Source of the DNA: Agreia sp. COWG
Lineage (GTDB): Bacteria; Actinomycetota; Actinomycetes; Actinomycetales; Microbacteriaceae
Direction: 5' to 3'
DNA: 64,000 nucleotides
NCBI RefSeq assembly: GCF_904528075.1
Contig: NZ_LR882035.1
Coordinates: 372,001 to 436,000, forward strand
A model generated the notes under the pieces. That model was not told the origin of the DNA. It did no database searches and worked only from the letters and a program-made list of their open reading frames with translations. Each line of letters starts with the position of its first letter. The first letter of the stretch is position 1. Shown in pieces: positions 8,673 to 18,015 of this stretch. A program made the position numbers and the translations under genes.

Positions 8673-10025
8673 ATGACCACGTTGCGACTGGCCATCGTCG
8701 GAGCCGGCCCCGCCGGTATCTACGCTGCCGACCTCCTGATCAAGGCCGAACGTCACTTCGACGTCTCGATCGACCTCTTCGAGCATCTCCCGGCCCCGTA
8801 CGGCCTCGTGCGCTACGGAGTCGCCCCCGACCACCCGCGTATCAAAGGCATCATCACCGCCCTGCGCGAGGTGCTCGACCGCGGCGACATCCGCTTCTTC
8901 GGCAACGTGCGCTACGGCGTCGACGTGACCCTCGACGATCTGAAGCAGCACTACAACGCGGTGATCTTCGCCACGGGCGCCATCACCGACGCCCCGCTCG
9001 TGATCCCGGGCATCGAGCTCGAGGGCTCCTACGGCGCTGCAGACTTCGTGAGCTGGTTCGACGGACACCCCGACGTGCCGCGCACCTGGCCGCTGGAGGC
9101 CGCGTCTGTGGCCGTGATCGGCAACGGCAACGTGGCCCTCGACGTGTCGCGCATCCTCGCCAAGCACGCAGACGACCTTCTGCCCACCGAGATCCCCGAC
9201 AACGTCTACGAGATCTTGAAGACGTCGCCGGTCACCGACGTACACGTCTTCGGGCGCCGCGGTCCGGCGCAGGTCAAGTTCACCCCGCTCGAACTGCGCG
9301 AGCTCGGCGAGATGCGCGACGTCGACATGATCGTCTACGACGAGGACTTCTTACTCGACGAGGCGTCGAAGGCCGCCATCGCGAGCAACAAGCAGGTCTT
9401 CGTGATCAACAAGGTGCTCAACCAGTGGCGCGAGCGCCCGGTGGGCGAGGCGTCGCGTCGTCTGCACCTTCACTTCTACGCCAAGCCGCTCGAGATCACC
9501 TCGGATGCCGATGGCCGGGTCGCGTCCATCCGCTACGAGCGCACGCGCCCCGACAACGCGGGCGGCGTCGAGGGCACCGGCGAGATCCGCGAGATCGAGA
9601 TCCAGGCCGTCTATCGCGCCGTCGGCTACTTCGGGTCGCCGCTTCCCGACATCCCGTTCGACGAGCGCCACGGCGTCATCCCGAACCACGAGGGTCAGGC
9701 CCTCGCCGACGACAACTCGGTGCTGCCCGGTGTCTATGCCACGGGCTGGATCAAGCGCGGACCGGTGGGTCTCATCGGCCACACGAAATCCGATGCCATG
9801 GAGACCGTTCAGCACGTGGTCAACGACCAGGCCAGCTGGTGGACCCCGACGCATCCCGAGGAGCAGGCCATCATCGACCTGCTCACCTCGCGCGGTGTCG
9901 AGTTCACGACCATCGACGGGTGGCACCAACTCGACCAGCACGAGCTCGCGCTCGGTGAGGCCGAGGGGCGACTGCGCAAGAAGGTCGTGCCGCGCGACGA
10001 GATGATCGCCGTCTCGAACGCCTGA
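8673..10025 (+). CDS. FprA-like NADPH-ferredoxin/adrenodoxin reductase
   Basis: 450 residues from the ATG at 8673 (16 bases after the preceding stop). N-terminal FAD Rossmann motif LAIVGAGPAGIYAAD, then the family-typical LPAPYGLVRYGVAPDHP, a second nucleotide motif VIGNGNVALDVSRIL and the C-terminal GWIKRGPVGLIGHTKSDA. These match the adrenodoxin-reductase/FprA family, which passes electrons from NADPH to ferredoxins. No fused ferredoxin domain is visible. It ends the menG-prenyl synthase operon. Confidence 0.9.
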   Translation: MTTLRLAIVGAGPAGIYAADLLIKAERHFDVSIDLFEHLPAPYGLVRYGVAPDHPRIKGIITALREVLDRGDIRFFGNVRYGVDVTLDDLKQHYNAVIFATGAITDAPLVIPGIELEGSYGAADFVSWFDGHPDVPRTWPLEAASVAVIGNGNVALDVSRILAKHADDLLPTEIPDNVYEILKTSPVTDVHVFGRRGPAQVKFTPLELRELGEMRDVDMIVYDEDFLLDEASKAAIASNKQVFVINKVLNQWRERPVGEASRRLHLHFYAKPLEITSDADGRVASIRYERTRPDNAGGVEGTGEIREIEIQAVYRAVGYFGSPLPDIPFDERHGVIPNHEGQALADDNSVLPGVYATGWIKRGPVGLIGHTKSDAMETVQHVVNDQASWWTPTHPEEQAIIDLLTSRGVEFTTIDGWHQLDQHELALGEAEGRLRKKVVPRDEMIAVSNA

Positions 10026-10102
10026 CGCACTATCGTTATCTGCCGAACCGAACTCGTGCCGTAGCATGTACGGAGCGAGTTCTGCAAAACGGGGGTGGTG
10101 AC

Positions 10103-11599
10103 GTGACTGAACTGCTTTCCGCGCCGAGCGCTCCAGAGGCGTCCGCTGTTCCAGAGACGACCAGATGGATCGTCTCGGAAACCCCGAAGAAGAAGCGTCG
10201 GGGCAAGCGTTGGCTGTGGATCGGCATTCCGGCGGTCTTGGTCACGGTCTCCCTGGTGGCCGCCTCGCTCATTCTGATCGCACCCGGAACGACCGTCGCC
10301 GGCGTGAACGTCGGCGGAATGACCGTCGGCGCCGCATCCGACGCCGTGAGCCAGCGCCTCGCCAACACCACCGTGGTCATCACCGGGGCCGGCGGCGGCG
10401 CTATCGTGCGAGGCGCGCAACTCGGGGCCAGCGTTGCGCCGACCAAGTCGGCTGCAACCAAGCTCAGCGGCAGCGATGTGGGTGCGTCGGTCGACGCGCA
10501 GGCGCTCGCCGAGCAGGCGCGCTCGCAGAACCCCCTGTGGAACGTGACCGCGTGGAACGCCAAGTCCGTCGTCACGCCGACAGTCACCCTCGACAAGAAG
10601 ACGGCGATGGCGGCGCTGCGCCAGGCTGCTCCAACTCTGTTCGTCGACCCCGTGAACGCCACGGTGGCGTTCGACGCCGCGACGGCCTCATACACCGTCG
10701 TACCGGCAGTCGACGGCGCCGGCGTCGATCTCGATTCTGTGCGCGACGCGCTGCAGGGTGCCCTCGTCTCGGGCGAATCCAGCGTCGAAGTCACCGCGAC
10801 GCCCACGGTCATCCCCGCCTCCGCCTCGACCGAGGCGGTCACCGCAACGGCCACGCAGCTGAACACGATTCTCGACGGCGCCGGCTTCTATGTGGGTGAA
10901 GAGCGCACCGTGCCGATCGATCGTGCGGTCGTCGCCTCTTGGCTCACGCTGTCGACGGACGAAGACGGAACCTACCGCTACGCGGCTGACACGGCCGCTA
11001 TACAGCGGGTCGTCGACACCCTGCCGGCGGCCATCAACCGCGACGCGGTCGCGGGCACCGAGATCACCGATACCGAGGGTGCCACGCTCGATACGGTCAC
11101 CGCTGGCTCCGACGGGCGAGCGCTCGGTGACACCAGCGCCGTCGCTGCCTCGTATGCCACCCAGCTGGCGGCGGGCAAACCGGCTTTCGTTCTTCCGGTG
11201 ACCGTCACCCCCGCCGAAGTGACGAAGACATCGCGCAACATCGTCGTGAACCTCAGCGAGCAGCGAGAGTACCTGTTCGAGAACGGCCAGGTCATCGACA
11301 GTTTCCTGATCTCGTCTGGCACGGCCGGACATGACTCGCACACGGGAGACTTCCGCATCACGGCGAAGCTGACCTCGCAGAACATGGGCAACAGAGACCT
11401 CACCAAGGCGCCCAACTACTTCACCGAGAATGTGCCCGACGTCATGTACTACAACGGCGACGAAGCTCTCCACGGGGCCTACTGGCACAACAACTTCGGC
11501 AACGTCATGAGTCACGGGTGCATCAATATGCCGCTCGACAAAGCGGCGAAGGTCTTCGACTGGGCCCCGATGGGAACCGAAGTCACCGTCACGTATTGA
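10103..11599 (+). CDS. L,D-transpeptidase (YkuD) with peptidoglycan-binding domains
   Basis: 498 residues from a GTG start with GGGGGTG upstream. A basic cytoplasmic start (KKKRRGKR) precedes one membrane anchor (WIGIPAVLVTVSLVAASLIL, about 36-57). Two Ala/Thr/Val-rich putative peptidoglycan-binding regions follow (about 60-350). The C-terminal YkuD domain has HGAYWHNNFGNVMSHGCIN, containing the catalytic His and Cys. It forms 3-3 cross-links or attaches proteins to the wall. It is a single gene between the menaquinone block and the iron importer. Confidence 0.93.
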   Translation: MTELLSAPSAPEASAVPETTRWIVSETPKKKRRGKRWLWIGIPAVLVTVSLVAASLILIAPGTTVAGVNVGGMTVGAASDAVSQRLANTTVVITGAGGGAIVRGAQLGASVAPTKSAATKLSGSDVGASVDAQALAEQARSQNPLWNVTAWNAKSVVTPTVTLDKKTAMAALRQAAPTLFVDPVNATVAFDAATASYTVVPAVDGAGVDLDSVRDALQGALVSGESSVEVTATPTVIPASASTEAVTATATQLNTILDGAGFYVGEERTVPIDRAVVASWLTLSTDEDGTYRYAADTAAIQRVVDTLPAAINRDAVAGTEITDTEGATLDTVTAGSDGRALGDTSAVAASYATQLAAGKPAFVLPVTVTPAEVTKTSRNIVVNLSEQREYLFENGQVIDSFLISSGTAGHDSHTGDFRITAKLTSQNMGNRDLTKAPNYFTENVPDVMYYNGDEALHGAYWHNNFGNVMSHGCINMPLDKAAKVFDWAPMGTEVTVTY

Positions 11600-11638
11600 T
11601 GGGGGTCGCGGCCTGGGTCACAGGCACCGCTGGCATAC

Positions 11639-11657
11639 TTAGGTAATGCTTACCTTG
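11639..11657. promoter_or_regulatory. IdeR/DtxR-type iron box upstream of siderophore permease genes
   Basis: TTAGGTAATGCTTACCTTG matches 14 of 19 positions of the IdeR/DmdR consensus palindrome. It overlaps the annotated ATG (11646) of the first permease, so either the message starts very near the start codon or the true start is further down (GTG at 11676). It predicts iron-dependent repression of the importer genes. Confidence 0.75.
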
Positions 11658-12656
11658 GCCCGGCGCTCGACGAGAGTGATCGGATTCGTCGCGCTGCTGG
11701 TTTGCGTGCTCGGTGCGGTGGGGGCGAGCCTCTTTCTGGGCAGTCGATCGATCGACCTCCTGACAGCACTCGGGGCTGTGCTCGGCCACGGGGGAGATGC
11801 GGTCGACACCATGGTCGTGCTTGACCTGAGGGTGCCGCGTACCGTCATCGGTCTCGTCGCCGGGGCGGCGCTCGGTCTTGCCGGTGCGCTCATGCAGGGT
11901 CTCACGCGCAATCCGCTCGCCGATCCGGGCCTGCTCGGGGTGAACGCCGGTGCATCGCTCGCCGTCGTGGTCGCGATCTCCGTGTTCGGCGTCAGCTCGG
12001 CATCCGGCTACGTGTGGTTCGCGTTCGGGGGAGCGGCGGTGGCCGCTCTCGTCGTGTACCTGGTGGCCTCGGGCCGCGCGGGCCCTTCGCCGCTGAGCCT
12101 CACGCTCGCCGGGGCGGCGACGACGGCCGCTCTCACCTCGTTCATCACCCTGATTCTGCTTCGTGATCTCGATACGCTGGCGCAGTACCGTTTCTGGTCT
12201 GTCGGCTCTCTCGTGGGCCGAGACCTGGGCACCGTGGCCGTTCTCGCCCCGTTCCTCGTGGTCGGGGTGATCACCGCGCTGCTGCTCGGGCGCAGCCTCA
12301 ACTCGCTGGCCCTCGGAGACGACCTGGCCCGAGGACTGGGCCAGAAGGTGGGGATCACCCGCATCGTGGCGGGGGTGGCCATCATTCTTCTCTGTGGATC
12401 GGCGACATCGCTGGCCGGCCCCCTGGTCTTCGTCGGCTTGGTGGTGCCGCACGTCGCGGGACGCCTCGTGGGCTCCGACTACCGTTGGATCCTGTTGTAC
12501 TCGATTCCGCTCGGAGCGGTGCTGCTGGTGCTGGCCGACACCGTGGGGCGCCTCGTCGCTCCGCCTTCCGAGCTCGAGGCCGGCATCGTGGTGGCCCTCA
12601 TCGGTGCTCCGGTGCTCATCGCGCTGGTGCGCCGTGACAGGGCGGTGACCCGGTGA
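11646..12656 (+). CDS. FecCD-family siderophore ABC transporter permease
   Basis: 336 residues, about 9-10 hydrophobic helices. FecCD markers: LRVPRTVIGLVAGAALGLAGALMQGLTRNPLADPGLLGVNAGAS split over positions 60-105, and GPLVFVGLVVPHVAGRLVGSD near 260. It forms the membrane channel of an iron-siderophore importer with the next permease, whose start overlaps its stop (ATGA-type, 4 bases). The start codon lies inside the iron box; GTG at 11676 would give a protein starting at the first helix. Confidence 0.9.
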   Translation: MLTLARRSTRVIGFVALLVCVLGAVGASLFLGSRSIDLLTALGAVLGHGGDAVDTMVVLDLRVPRTVIGLVAGAALGLAGALMQGLTRNPLADPGLLGVNAGASLAVVVAISVFGVSSASGYVWFAFGGAAVAALVVYLVASGRAGPSPLSLTLAGAATTAALTSFITLILLRDLDTLAQYRFWSVGSLVGRDLGTVAVLAPFLVVGVITALLLGRSLNSLALGDDLARGLGQKVGITRIVAGVAIILLCGSATSLAGPLVFVGLVVPHVAGRLVGSDYRWILLYSIPLGAVLLVLADTVGRLVAPPSELEAGIVVALIGAPVLIALVRRDRAVTR

Positions 12657-13714
12657 TCCGGTCGCGCAGCGGTGCGAGCGCGGGCGACGATCTCGCCAGG
12701 GTCGCGTCGGCGCGGCGAGGCGGGCGCATCCGGTTTCTCATCGTCGCGGGCGTGCTGCTGGTGCTGGTGGCACTCATCGCCGTGCTCGCACTGATGCTGG
12801 GCGACCGGGTGATCTCGCCGGGCGACGTGCTGACGACGCTGGCAGGCGGCGGCAGCGGCGGCGACCGCTTCGTGCTCTTCGGGCTGCGGGTTCCGCGGCT
12901 GCTGCTCGGCCTCATGGTGGGGGCTGCATTCGGGCTGGCCGGTGCCGTGTTCCAGAGCCTGTTGGGCAACCCTCTCGCGAGCCCCGACATCATCGGCATC
13001 TCGCAGGGAGCCAGCGCTGCGGCGGTCGGGGCCATTCTGCTCGCCGGTTGGAGCGGCATCGCCGTGTCGTTCGCCGCGTTCGGCGGCGCGGTCATCGTGG
13101 CGGGCCTCATCACCGTGCTGGCAGCGCGGCACGGCATGGTGGGTTCGCGCTTCGTGCTGATCGGCATCGCCCTCGCGTTCGTCGCGCAGGCGGTCATCGG
13201 CTATCTTCTTACCCGGTCCGACGTGCGCGACGCCCAATCGGCCCTCGTCTGGCTCGTCGGAAGCCTGGGGACGGTCACCGCAGAGGAGCTGACGGTCACG
13301 TCTGTGGGCCTCGTCGTCTTGCTGGGTGCGCTCGCCATCGTCTCCCCGCGACTCACCACGCTGCAGCTCGGCGACGAGGCCGCCACGGGGCTGGGGGTGC
13401 GTGTGACCCCGGCGCGGCTGCTCATCACGCTCGTCGCCGTGGGCCTCGCCGCCGTGGCGACGGCCGCCGCCGGGCCCGTCGCCTTCGTCGCCTTCGTGTC
13501 GGCACCCATCGCCCGACGCCTGCTCGGCGGAACCGGCCCGGCGCTCGTGGCGAGCGCGCTGGTCGGCGCCGTCGTGGTGACCGGCGCCGATCTGCTCGCA
13601 CAGCACGCCGTTCCGGGCCTGCAGGTGCCGGTCGGCATCGTCACCGGAATCGTGGGCGCACCCATACTCCTGCTGCTGCTGTCGCGCAGCAACAGATCGA
13701 GAGGAACAGCATGA
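12653..13714 (+). CDS. FecCD-family siderophore ABC transporter permease (second subunit)
   Basis: 353 residues from a GTG start overlapping the previous stop. Multiple membrane helices; family blocks LRVPRLLLGLMVGAAFGLAGAVFQSLLGNPLASPDIIGISQGAS (spread over about 82-125) and GPVAFVAFVSAPIARRLLGG. A basic 25-residue N-terminus precedes the first helix. Its stop overlaps the ATG of the ATPase gene, so all three components are translationally coupled. Confidence 0.9.
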   Translation: MIRSRSGASAGDDLARVASARRGGRIRFLIVAGVLLVLVALIAVLALMLGDRVISPGDVLTTLAGGGSGGDRFVLFGLRVPRLLLGLMVGAAFGLAGAVFQSLLGNPLASPDIIGISQGASAAAVGAILLAGWSGIAVSFAAFGGAVIVAGLITVLAARHGMVGSRFVLIGIALAFVAQAVIGYLLTRSDVRDAQSALVWLVGSLGTVTAEELTVTSVGLVVLLGALAIVSPRLTTLQLGDEAATGLGVRVTPARLLITLVAVGLAAVATAAAGPVAFVAFVSAPIARRLLGGTGPALVASALVGAVVVTGADLLAQHAVPGLQVPVGIVTGIVGAPILLLLLSRSNRSRGTA

Positions 13715-14511
13715 CCACTCATGAATTGCGAGCGGATGCCCTCGCCCTCGGCTACGACGGGCGTCGCGTCGTCGACGGCCTCGACGCGGTCATCCCGGAT
13801 GGCAGGGTGACGGTGATCGTGGGGCCCAACGCCTGCGGCAAGTCGACGCTCCTGCGCGCGTTCGCCCGTCTGCTGCGCCCGGAATCCGGGGTGGTGACGC
13901 TCGACGGCACAGATGTGCACCGCTACCCCAGCAAGCAGCTCGCGACCGTGCTCGGGTTACTTCCGCAGCAGCCGATCGCGCCGGATGGCATCACCGTCGC
14001 CGATCTCGTGGGGCGCGGCCGCTTCCCCCGGCAGGGGCTCTTTCGGCAGTGGACCGCAGACGACTCGGCGGCGGTCGCGGAGGCGCTCCGCTCGACCGAC
14101 ACCATCGAGCTGGCCGACCGCCGCATCGACGAACTCTCCGGCGGCCAGCGCCAGAGGGTGTGGATCGCGATGGCACTCGCCCAGCAGACCGACATCCTGC
14201 TGCTCGACGAGCCGACGACCTTCCTCGACGTGACGCACCAGATCGAGGTGCTCGACCTGCTGCACGAGCTCAACCGCGAGCGGGGCACGACCGTGGTGAT
14301 GGTGCTGCACGACCTGAATCTCGCGGCGCGCTACGCCGATCACCTCGTAGTGATGTCGGACGGCCGCATCGTGGCCGAGGGCGCCCCGGCCGACGTGATC
14401 TCCGTCGAGATCGTCGGCACGGCGTTCGGGCTGGAAGCCGTGATCGTCGACGACCCGGTGAGCCACTCGCCGATGGTCGTGCCGATGGGCCGGTTCCATC
14501 ACGCGCGCTGA
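13711..14511 (+). CDS. Siderophore ABC transporter ATP-binding protein (FecE-like)
   Basis: 266 residues from the ATG at 13711, preceded by AGAGGAAC. Walker A GPNACGKST, Q-loop LGLLPQQP, signature LSGGQRQRVWIAMALAQ, Walker B ILLLDEPTTFLDV and switch His in VLHDLNLAARYADH are all intact. It energises import through the two FecCD permeases directly upstream. The substrate-binding protein gene follows after an iron box but is interrupted. Confidence 0.95.
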   Translation: MTTHELRADALALGYDGRRVVDGLDAVIPDGRVTVIVGPNACGKSTLLRAFARLLRPESGVVTLDGTDVHRYPSKQLATVLGLLPQQPIAPDGITVADLVGRGRFPRQGLFRQWTADDSAAVAEALRSTDTIELADRRIDELSGGQRQRVWIAMALAQQTDILLLDEPTTFLDVTHQIEVLDLLHELNRERGTTVVMVLHDLNLAARYADHLVVMSDGRIVAEGAPADVISVEIVGTAFGLEAVIVDDPVSHSPMVVPMGRFHHAR

Positions 14512-14546
14512 GGAACGTGATGGTGGTGTTGGGCTCCTGCCGCCAA

Positions 14547-14565
14547 TGAGGTTAGGCTTACCTAA
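14547..14565. promoter_or_regulatory. IdeR/DtxR-type iron box upstream of the binding-protein gene
   Basis: TGAGGTTAGGCTTACCTAA matches 17 of 19 positions of the IdeR/DmdR palindrome consensus. It lies about 40 bases before the ATG-less GTG start at 14607, in a normal operator position, and shows that the binding-protein gene has its own iron-regulated promoter. Confidence 0.85.
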
Positions 14566-14606
14566 TACTTGCCCCGTTCATCTCGCCCCACACCTGGAGT
14601 AACCCC

Positions 14607-15611
14607 GTGCCCCGAAGTCTGAAACTCGCGTCGATCGCCGCGACGGCCCTCACCGCAGCCCTGCTGCTCGCCGGCTGCAGCTCGCCCTCTGCCGGCTCGT
14701 CGACAGCCGCGGCGTCTGCCGATGCCGTGACCATCGACCACGCGTTCGGCGAGACCACCGTTCCCGCCAACCCCAAGAACGTCGTGACGCTCGGCTGGGG
14801 AAGCACAGACGCGGCGATCGCCCTCGGTGTGATTCCGGTCGCGATTCCGTTCGACTCCTATGCGGGCGACAAGAACGGCGTGCTGCCCTGGGTCTCCGAC
14901 GCCATCGACAAGGCCGGTGCCACCATGCCCACCATCCTGCCCGATTCGCCGGATGAGCCGCCATACGAGGCCATCGCGGCCGCCGACCCCGACGTCATCC
15001 TCGCGGTCTACTCGGGTATCACCGAGGAGCAGTACAAGAAGCTCTCCGAGATCGCCCCGACCGTGGCCTACCCCGACCAGGCGTGGAGCACTCCGTGGCG
15101 TGACGTCGTCACGACCGTGGGCACGGCGCTCGGCAAGAGCGACCAGGCGAAGACCGTGCTCGCCGACATCGACTAGCAGATCGCCGACAAGGCGGCGGAA
15201 CACCCCGAGTTCAAGGGCAAGACGCTCGCCGCCGTCGCGGACAGCGCCGGCACGTTCTACGTCTACAAGAAGAACGATCCGCGCGTGGACTTCATGTTCG
15301 ACCTCGGCTTCGTGAACGCGCCGGCGGTCGACGATCTGTCGAACGGCGACGGCACCTTCTTCTACACACTCAGCTACGAGCAGCTCGACAAGCTCCAGGC
15401 CGACGTGGTGCTGAACTACGCGACAACGCAGGCCGATGCCGACACGTTCAGCACCTCGCCGCAGACATCCGTCATTCCGGCCGTCGCGGGCGGGCATGTC
15501 GCCCAGCTCGTGGGGGCGCAGAACATCTCGGCCGTCTCGCCGCCCACCGCGCTGTCGCTTCCGTGGGGTCTCGACGGGCTCGTCGACCAGCTGGCGGCCG
15601 CGGCGAAGTAG
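14607..15611 (+). pseudogene. Siderophore ABC transporter substrate-binding lipoprotein, interrupted by an in-frame TAG
   Basis: GTG start with GGAGTAACCCC upstream. A lipoprotein signal (LTAALLLAGCSS, lipobox LLAGC) leads into a FecB-type domain (NPKNVVTLGWGSTDAAIALG; AIAAADPDVILAVYSG). The frame stops at a TAG at 15174-15176 after ADID, then continues without shift (QIADKAAEHPEFKGKT ... LPWGLDGLVDQLAAAAK) to a TAG at 15609-15611. Joined, the product is about 334 residues, normal for the family. The rest of the frame keeps full coding character, so the stop is either recent or a sequencing error; GAG or CAG to TAG is a single change. If real, the importer lacks its cognate receptor. Confidence 0.85.
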
Positions 15612-15645
15612 CGCGGTACGTTCGACGCGTTCGACCGGTTCGTCA

Positions 15646-15702
15646 TTCAGGAGGAGAGGCTGTCCGTCGCCATAGTGGCGTCGGACGGCCTCTCCTCCTG
15701 AA
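15646..15702. terminator. Long hairpin terminator after the iron-uptake genes
   Basis: Two 27-base arms (15646-15672 and 15676-15702) pair with only two non-Watson-Crick positions around a 3-base loop; the outer 15 bases (TTCAGGAGGAGAGGC) are perfect. It separates the importer operon from the convergent nudK gene and could stop transcription from both sides. Confidence 0.75.
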
Positions 15703-15729
15703 TTGGTTACGGGTCAGCTCGGTTACAGG

Positions 15730-16395
15730 TCAGCGGGAGAACGGCCCGCGCAGGGCGGCCCATTGCAGCAGCATGATCGTCTTGGCGTCGATGATGTCCT
15801 TGCCGATGCGGTCGAGTGCGTCGTCGAAGTCGAGCTCGAGCAGCTCGATCTCCTCACCCTCGTCGGCGAGCCCGCCGCCGGCATCCGCCCGCGTCTCGGG
15901 CGAGTAGGGGGCTGCGAAGAAGAACAGCTTCTCGGTCACCGAGCCGGGACTCATGTACGCCTCGAAGACGGCGCTCACCTCGCCGATCTCGTGCCCCGTC
16001 TCTTCGCGGGCCTCGCGCCGGATCGCGGTGAGCGGGTCGTCGTCGTCGAGAAGGCCCGCGGCGGTCTCGATGAGGTTGCCGTCAGGATGCCCGTTCACGT
16101 AGGCGGGGTAGCGGAACTGCCGCGTCAGCAGCACCGTGTGCTTGTCGACGGAGTACAGCAGGATCGTGGCCCCATTGCCCCGGTCGTAGGTCTCCCGATG
16201 CTGCGTCTCCCATACGCCGTCGTCGCGCTGGTACTCGATGGTGTTCGCGCGGAACACGTGCCAGTTCGACGACAGCAGTCGCACATCGGCGACGCGCACC
16301 CGAGGGTTGCCGGCCAGGTCGCGCCCGGTGCGGTCGAGGCCGGTGCGGCCCCGGGCATCCGGAATATCGACGCCGGGCTGCCCGGCCCCGCTCAA
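15730..16395 (-). CDS. nudK: NudK-like NUDIX hydrolase (GDP-mannose/ADP-ribose type)
   Basis: 221 residues. The Nudix box reads [21 protein letters not shown], one residue shorter than the standard spacing, as in Escherichia coli NudK; the following [17 protein letters not shown] block also fits NudK (GDP-mannose pyrophosphatase). The first ~20 residues are a variable extension. It overlaps by 4 bases the end of yajQ, so the two genes form a transcription unit. An ADP-ribose pyrophosphatase activity is the main alternative. Confidence 0.85.
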   Translation of the reverse strand: MSGAGQPGVDIPDARGRTGLDRTGRDLAGNPRVRVADVRLLSSNWHVFRANTIEYQRDDGVWETQHRETYDRGNGATILLYSVDKHTVLLTRQFRYPAYVNGHPDGNLIETAAGLLDDDDPLTAIRREAREETGHEIGEVSAVFEAYMSPGSVTEKLFFFAAPYSPETRADAGGGLADEGEEIELLELDFDDALDRIGKDIIDAKTIMLLQWAALRGPFSR

Positions 16396-16880
16396 CGGAA
16401 GTTGATGAACTGCAGGGCCACGTCGAGATCGGCGCCCTTGAGCAGCGCCATGGTGGCCTGCAGGTCGTCGCGGCTCTTCGACGAGACGCGCAGCTCGTCG
16501 CCCTGGATCTGGCTCTTCACGCCCTTGGGGGCCTCGTCGCGGATGAGTTTCGAGATCTTCTTGGCGGCCTCCTGCTCGATGCCGTTCTTCATGGTGGCCT
16601 CGAGACGGTACTCCTTGCCCGATGCGAACGGCTCGCCCACGTCGAGGCTGCGCAGCGAGATGCCGCGCTTGATGAGCTTGGCCTCGAACACCTCGAGGAT
16701 CGCCTTCACGCGCTCGGGGGAGTTGGCCTTCATGAGCACCTTCTCACCGCTCCACTCGATCGAGGCGCCGATGTTCTTGAAGTCGTAACGCTGCTCGACC
16801 TCTTTGTGCGCCTGGTTGAGGGCGTTGTCCGCCTCCATCTTGTCGACCTTGCTGACTACGTCGAAGCTTGAATCTGCCAT
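16392..16880 (-). CDS. yajQ: YajQ-family nucleotide-binding protein
   Basis: 162 residues from the ATG at 16880 ([20 protein letters not shown]). Conserved blocks: [65 protein letters not shown] (split) and the C-terminal [10 protein letters not shown]. YajQ proteins bind nucleotides; some bind cyclic-di-GMP. The long open frame extending upstream to 17897 is antisense to the transglycosylase gene and not coding. It is the first gene of the yajQ-nudK unit. Confidence 0.95.
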   Translation of the reverse strand: MADSSFDVVSKVDKMEADNALNQAHKEVEQRYDFKNIGASIEWSGEKVLMKANSPERVKAILEVFEAKLIKRGISLRSLDVGEPFASGKEYRLEATMKNGIEQEAAKKISKLIRDEAPKGVKSQIQGDELRVSSKSRDDLQATMALLKGADLDVALQFINFR

Positions 16881-16910
16881 GCCGCCCAGTTTAGCGAGCG
16901 CCGTCTTCGC

Positions 16911-16978
16911 CGAGCGCGGGTGTTCTCGTCGAACGCACCTGGTGCGGCCACCGCGCTCGGCGCCAACACCCGCGCTCG
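16911..16978. repeat. 14-bp inverted repeat in divergent promoter region
   Basis: CGAGCGCGGGTGTT (16911-16924) is exactly complementary to 16965-16978. Between the arms lies a smaller CGCACC/GGTGCG pair. It sits between the divergent starts of yajQ (16880) and the lytic transglycosylase gene (17013). It could be a regulator site or a structured element; it has no U-tract. Confidence 0.6.
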
Positions 16979-17012
16979 AGGCGATGTCGGAGGGCGTCCG
17001 TACACTGGGCGG

Positions 17013-17738
17013 GTGCGCCGCTCCCTTCTCGTTGTCCCCCTCCTGGTTCTGGCCCTGGCCGGATGCGCGAGCGCCGGTGACCCCGATCAGCAGCGCGCGC
17101 TCGAGGTGCCCGAGGCCTCGGCGCTCGAGCCCGCGGTGAACCCCGTCGTCGACCCGTGGGCCGGTCTGCCGACCCTCATCGACGCCGACTGGGCCGGGCG
17201 CACCGCCGAGGCCACGGGGATCCCGCGGCGCGCCATGCTGGCGTACGGCGGCGCCGCGGTCTACGTGGCCAACCAGAACCCGAGCTGCAACCTCGGCTGG
17301 AACACGCTGGCCGGCATCGGCGAGATGGAGAGCCACCACGGCACCATCTTCGACGGTGCCATCGAAGACGACGGGCTCGTCACCCCGCCCATCTACGGAA
17401 TCGCGCTCGACGGCGCCGACACGCACACGATCCCCGACAGCGACAAGGGAGCCATAGACGGCGATCCCGAGTGGGACAGGGCGGTCGGACCGCTGCAGTT
17501 CATTCCCGACAGCTGGCAGAACTGGGGCACCGACGGTTCGGGAGACGGCGCGGTCGATCCGCACAACTTCGACGATGCCGTTCTGGCCACGGCCAACTAC
17601 CTGTGCCACGCCGGCGGAGACCTGTCGCTCGACGACAACTGGCGCGCGGCCATCGCGGCGTACAACGACGCCGCACCCTATGCGGAGGGCGTCGCCGAGT
17701 ATGCCATCCGGTATTCGAACGAGGCCTCGACCAGCTGA
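17013..17738 (+). CDS. Lytic transglycosylase-like lipoprotein
   Basis: 241 residues from the GTG at 17013. N-terminal lipoprotein signal [19 protein letters not shown]. The catalytic-type domain has IGEMESHHG (general acid Glu), [17 protein letters not shown] and [20 protein letters not shown], as in MltB-like soluble lytic transglycosylases of actinobacteria. It would cleave peptidoglycan glycan strands at the outer face of the membrane. A tRNA-Tyr gene follows. Confidence 0.88.
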   Translation: MRRSLLVVPLLVLALAGCASAGDPDQQRALEVPEASALEPAVNPVVDPWAGLPTLIDADWAGRTAEATGIPRRAMLAYGGAAVYVANQNPSCNLGWNTLAGIGEMESHHGTIFDGAIEDDGLVTPPIYGIALDGADTHTIPDSDKGAIDGDPEWDRAVGPLQFIPDSWQNWGTDGSGDGAVDPHNFDDAVLATANYLCHAGGDLSLDDNWRAAIAAYNDAAPYAEGVAEYAIRYSNEASTS

Positions 17739-17814
17739 TTTCGCGGCGGGCGCTATCGCCGGTATTGTGTACTCGCGCCTTCGGTTGTGTCTAGAACGTG
17801 GTCGGGTGCGCCCT

Positions 17815-17899
17815 GGCAAGTTACCCAAGCGGCCAAAGGGATCTGACTGTAAATCAGCCGTCTTAGACTTCGGGGGTTCGAATCCCTCACTTGCCACCA
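17815..17899 (+). tRNA. tRNA-Tyr (GTA)
   Basis: 85 bases with encoded CCA. Acceptor stem GGCAAGT pairs with ACTTGCC; anticodon loop CTGTAAA gives GTA; a long variable arm (class II) and the T-arm GGGGGTTCGAATCCCTC are present. Confidence 0.95.
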
Positions 17900-17902
17900 G
17901 CG

Positions 17903-17947
17903 AAAAGCCCCGTGAACGCGAGCCTCAGGCCGCCGAGAGGGGCTTTT
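17903..17947 (+). terminator. Rho-independent terminator after tRNA-Tyr
   Basis: AAAAGCCCC at 17903-17911 pairs with GGGGCTTTT at 17939-17947, four bases after the tRNA, with a T-run at the end. Confidence 0.8.
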
Positions 17948-18015
17948 CTCCTCTGGTGCTTCCGACGCCGTTCGTACGATGTCTTCGAGCCGAGCCGCTG
18001 TGACAGGCTGGACGC

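Noticed and set aside
10688..11515. Long antisense open frame inside the L,D-transpeptidase gene
   Set aside because: Composition is that of a shadow frame (His/Arg/Val-rich) and no ribosome site is present.
12479..13606. 375-residue antisense frame over the permease genes
   Set aside because: Extremely His/Gln/Arg/Asp-rich, typical antisense of membrane-protein genes.
16881..17897. Upstream extension of the yajQ frame (about 500 residues in all)
   Set aside because: The extra part is antisense to the transglycosylase and tRNA-Tyr; YajQ proteins start at the ATG at 16880.
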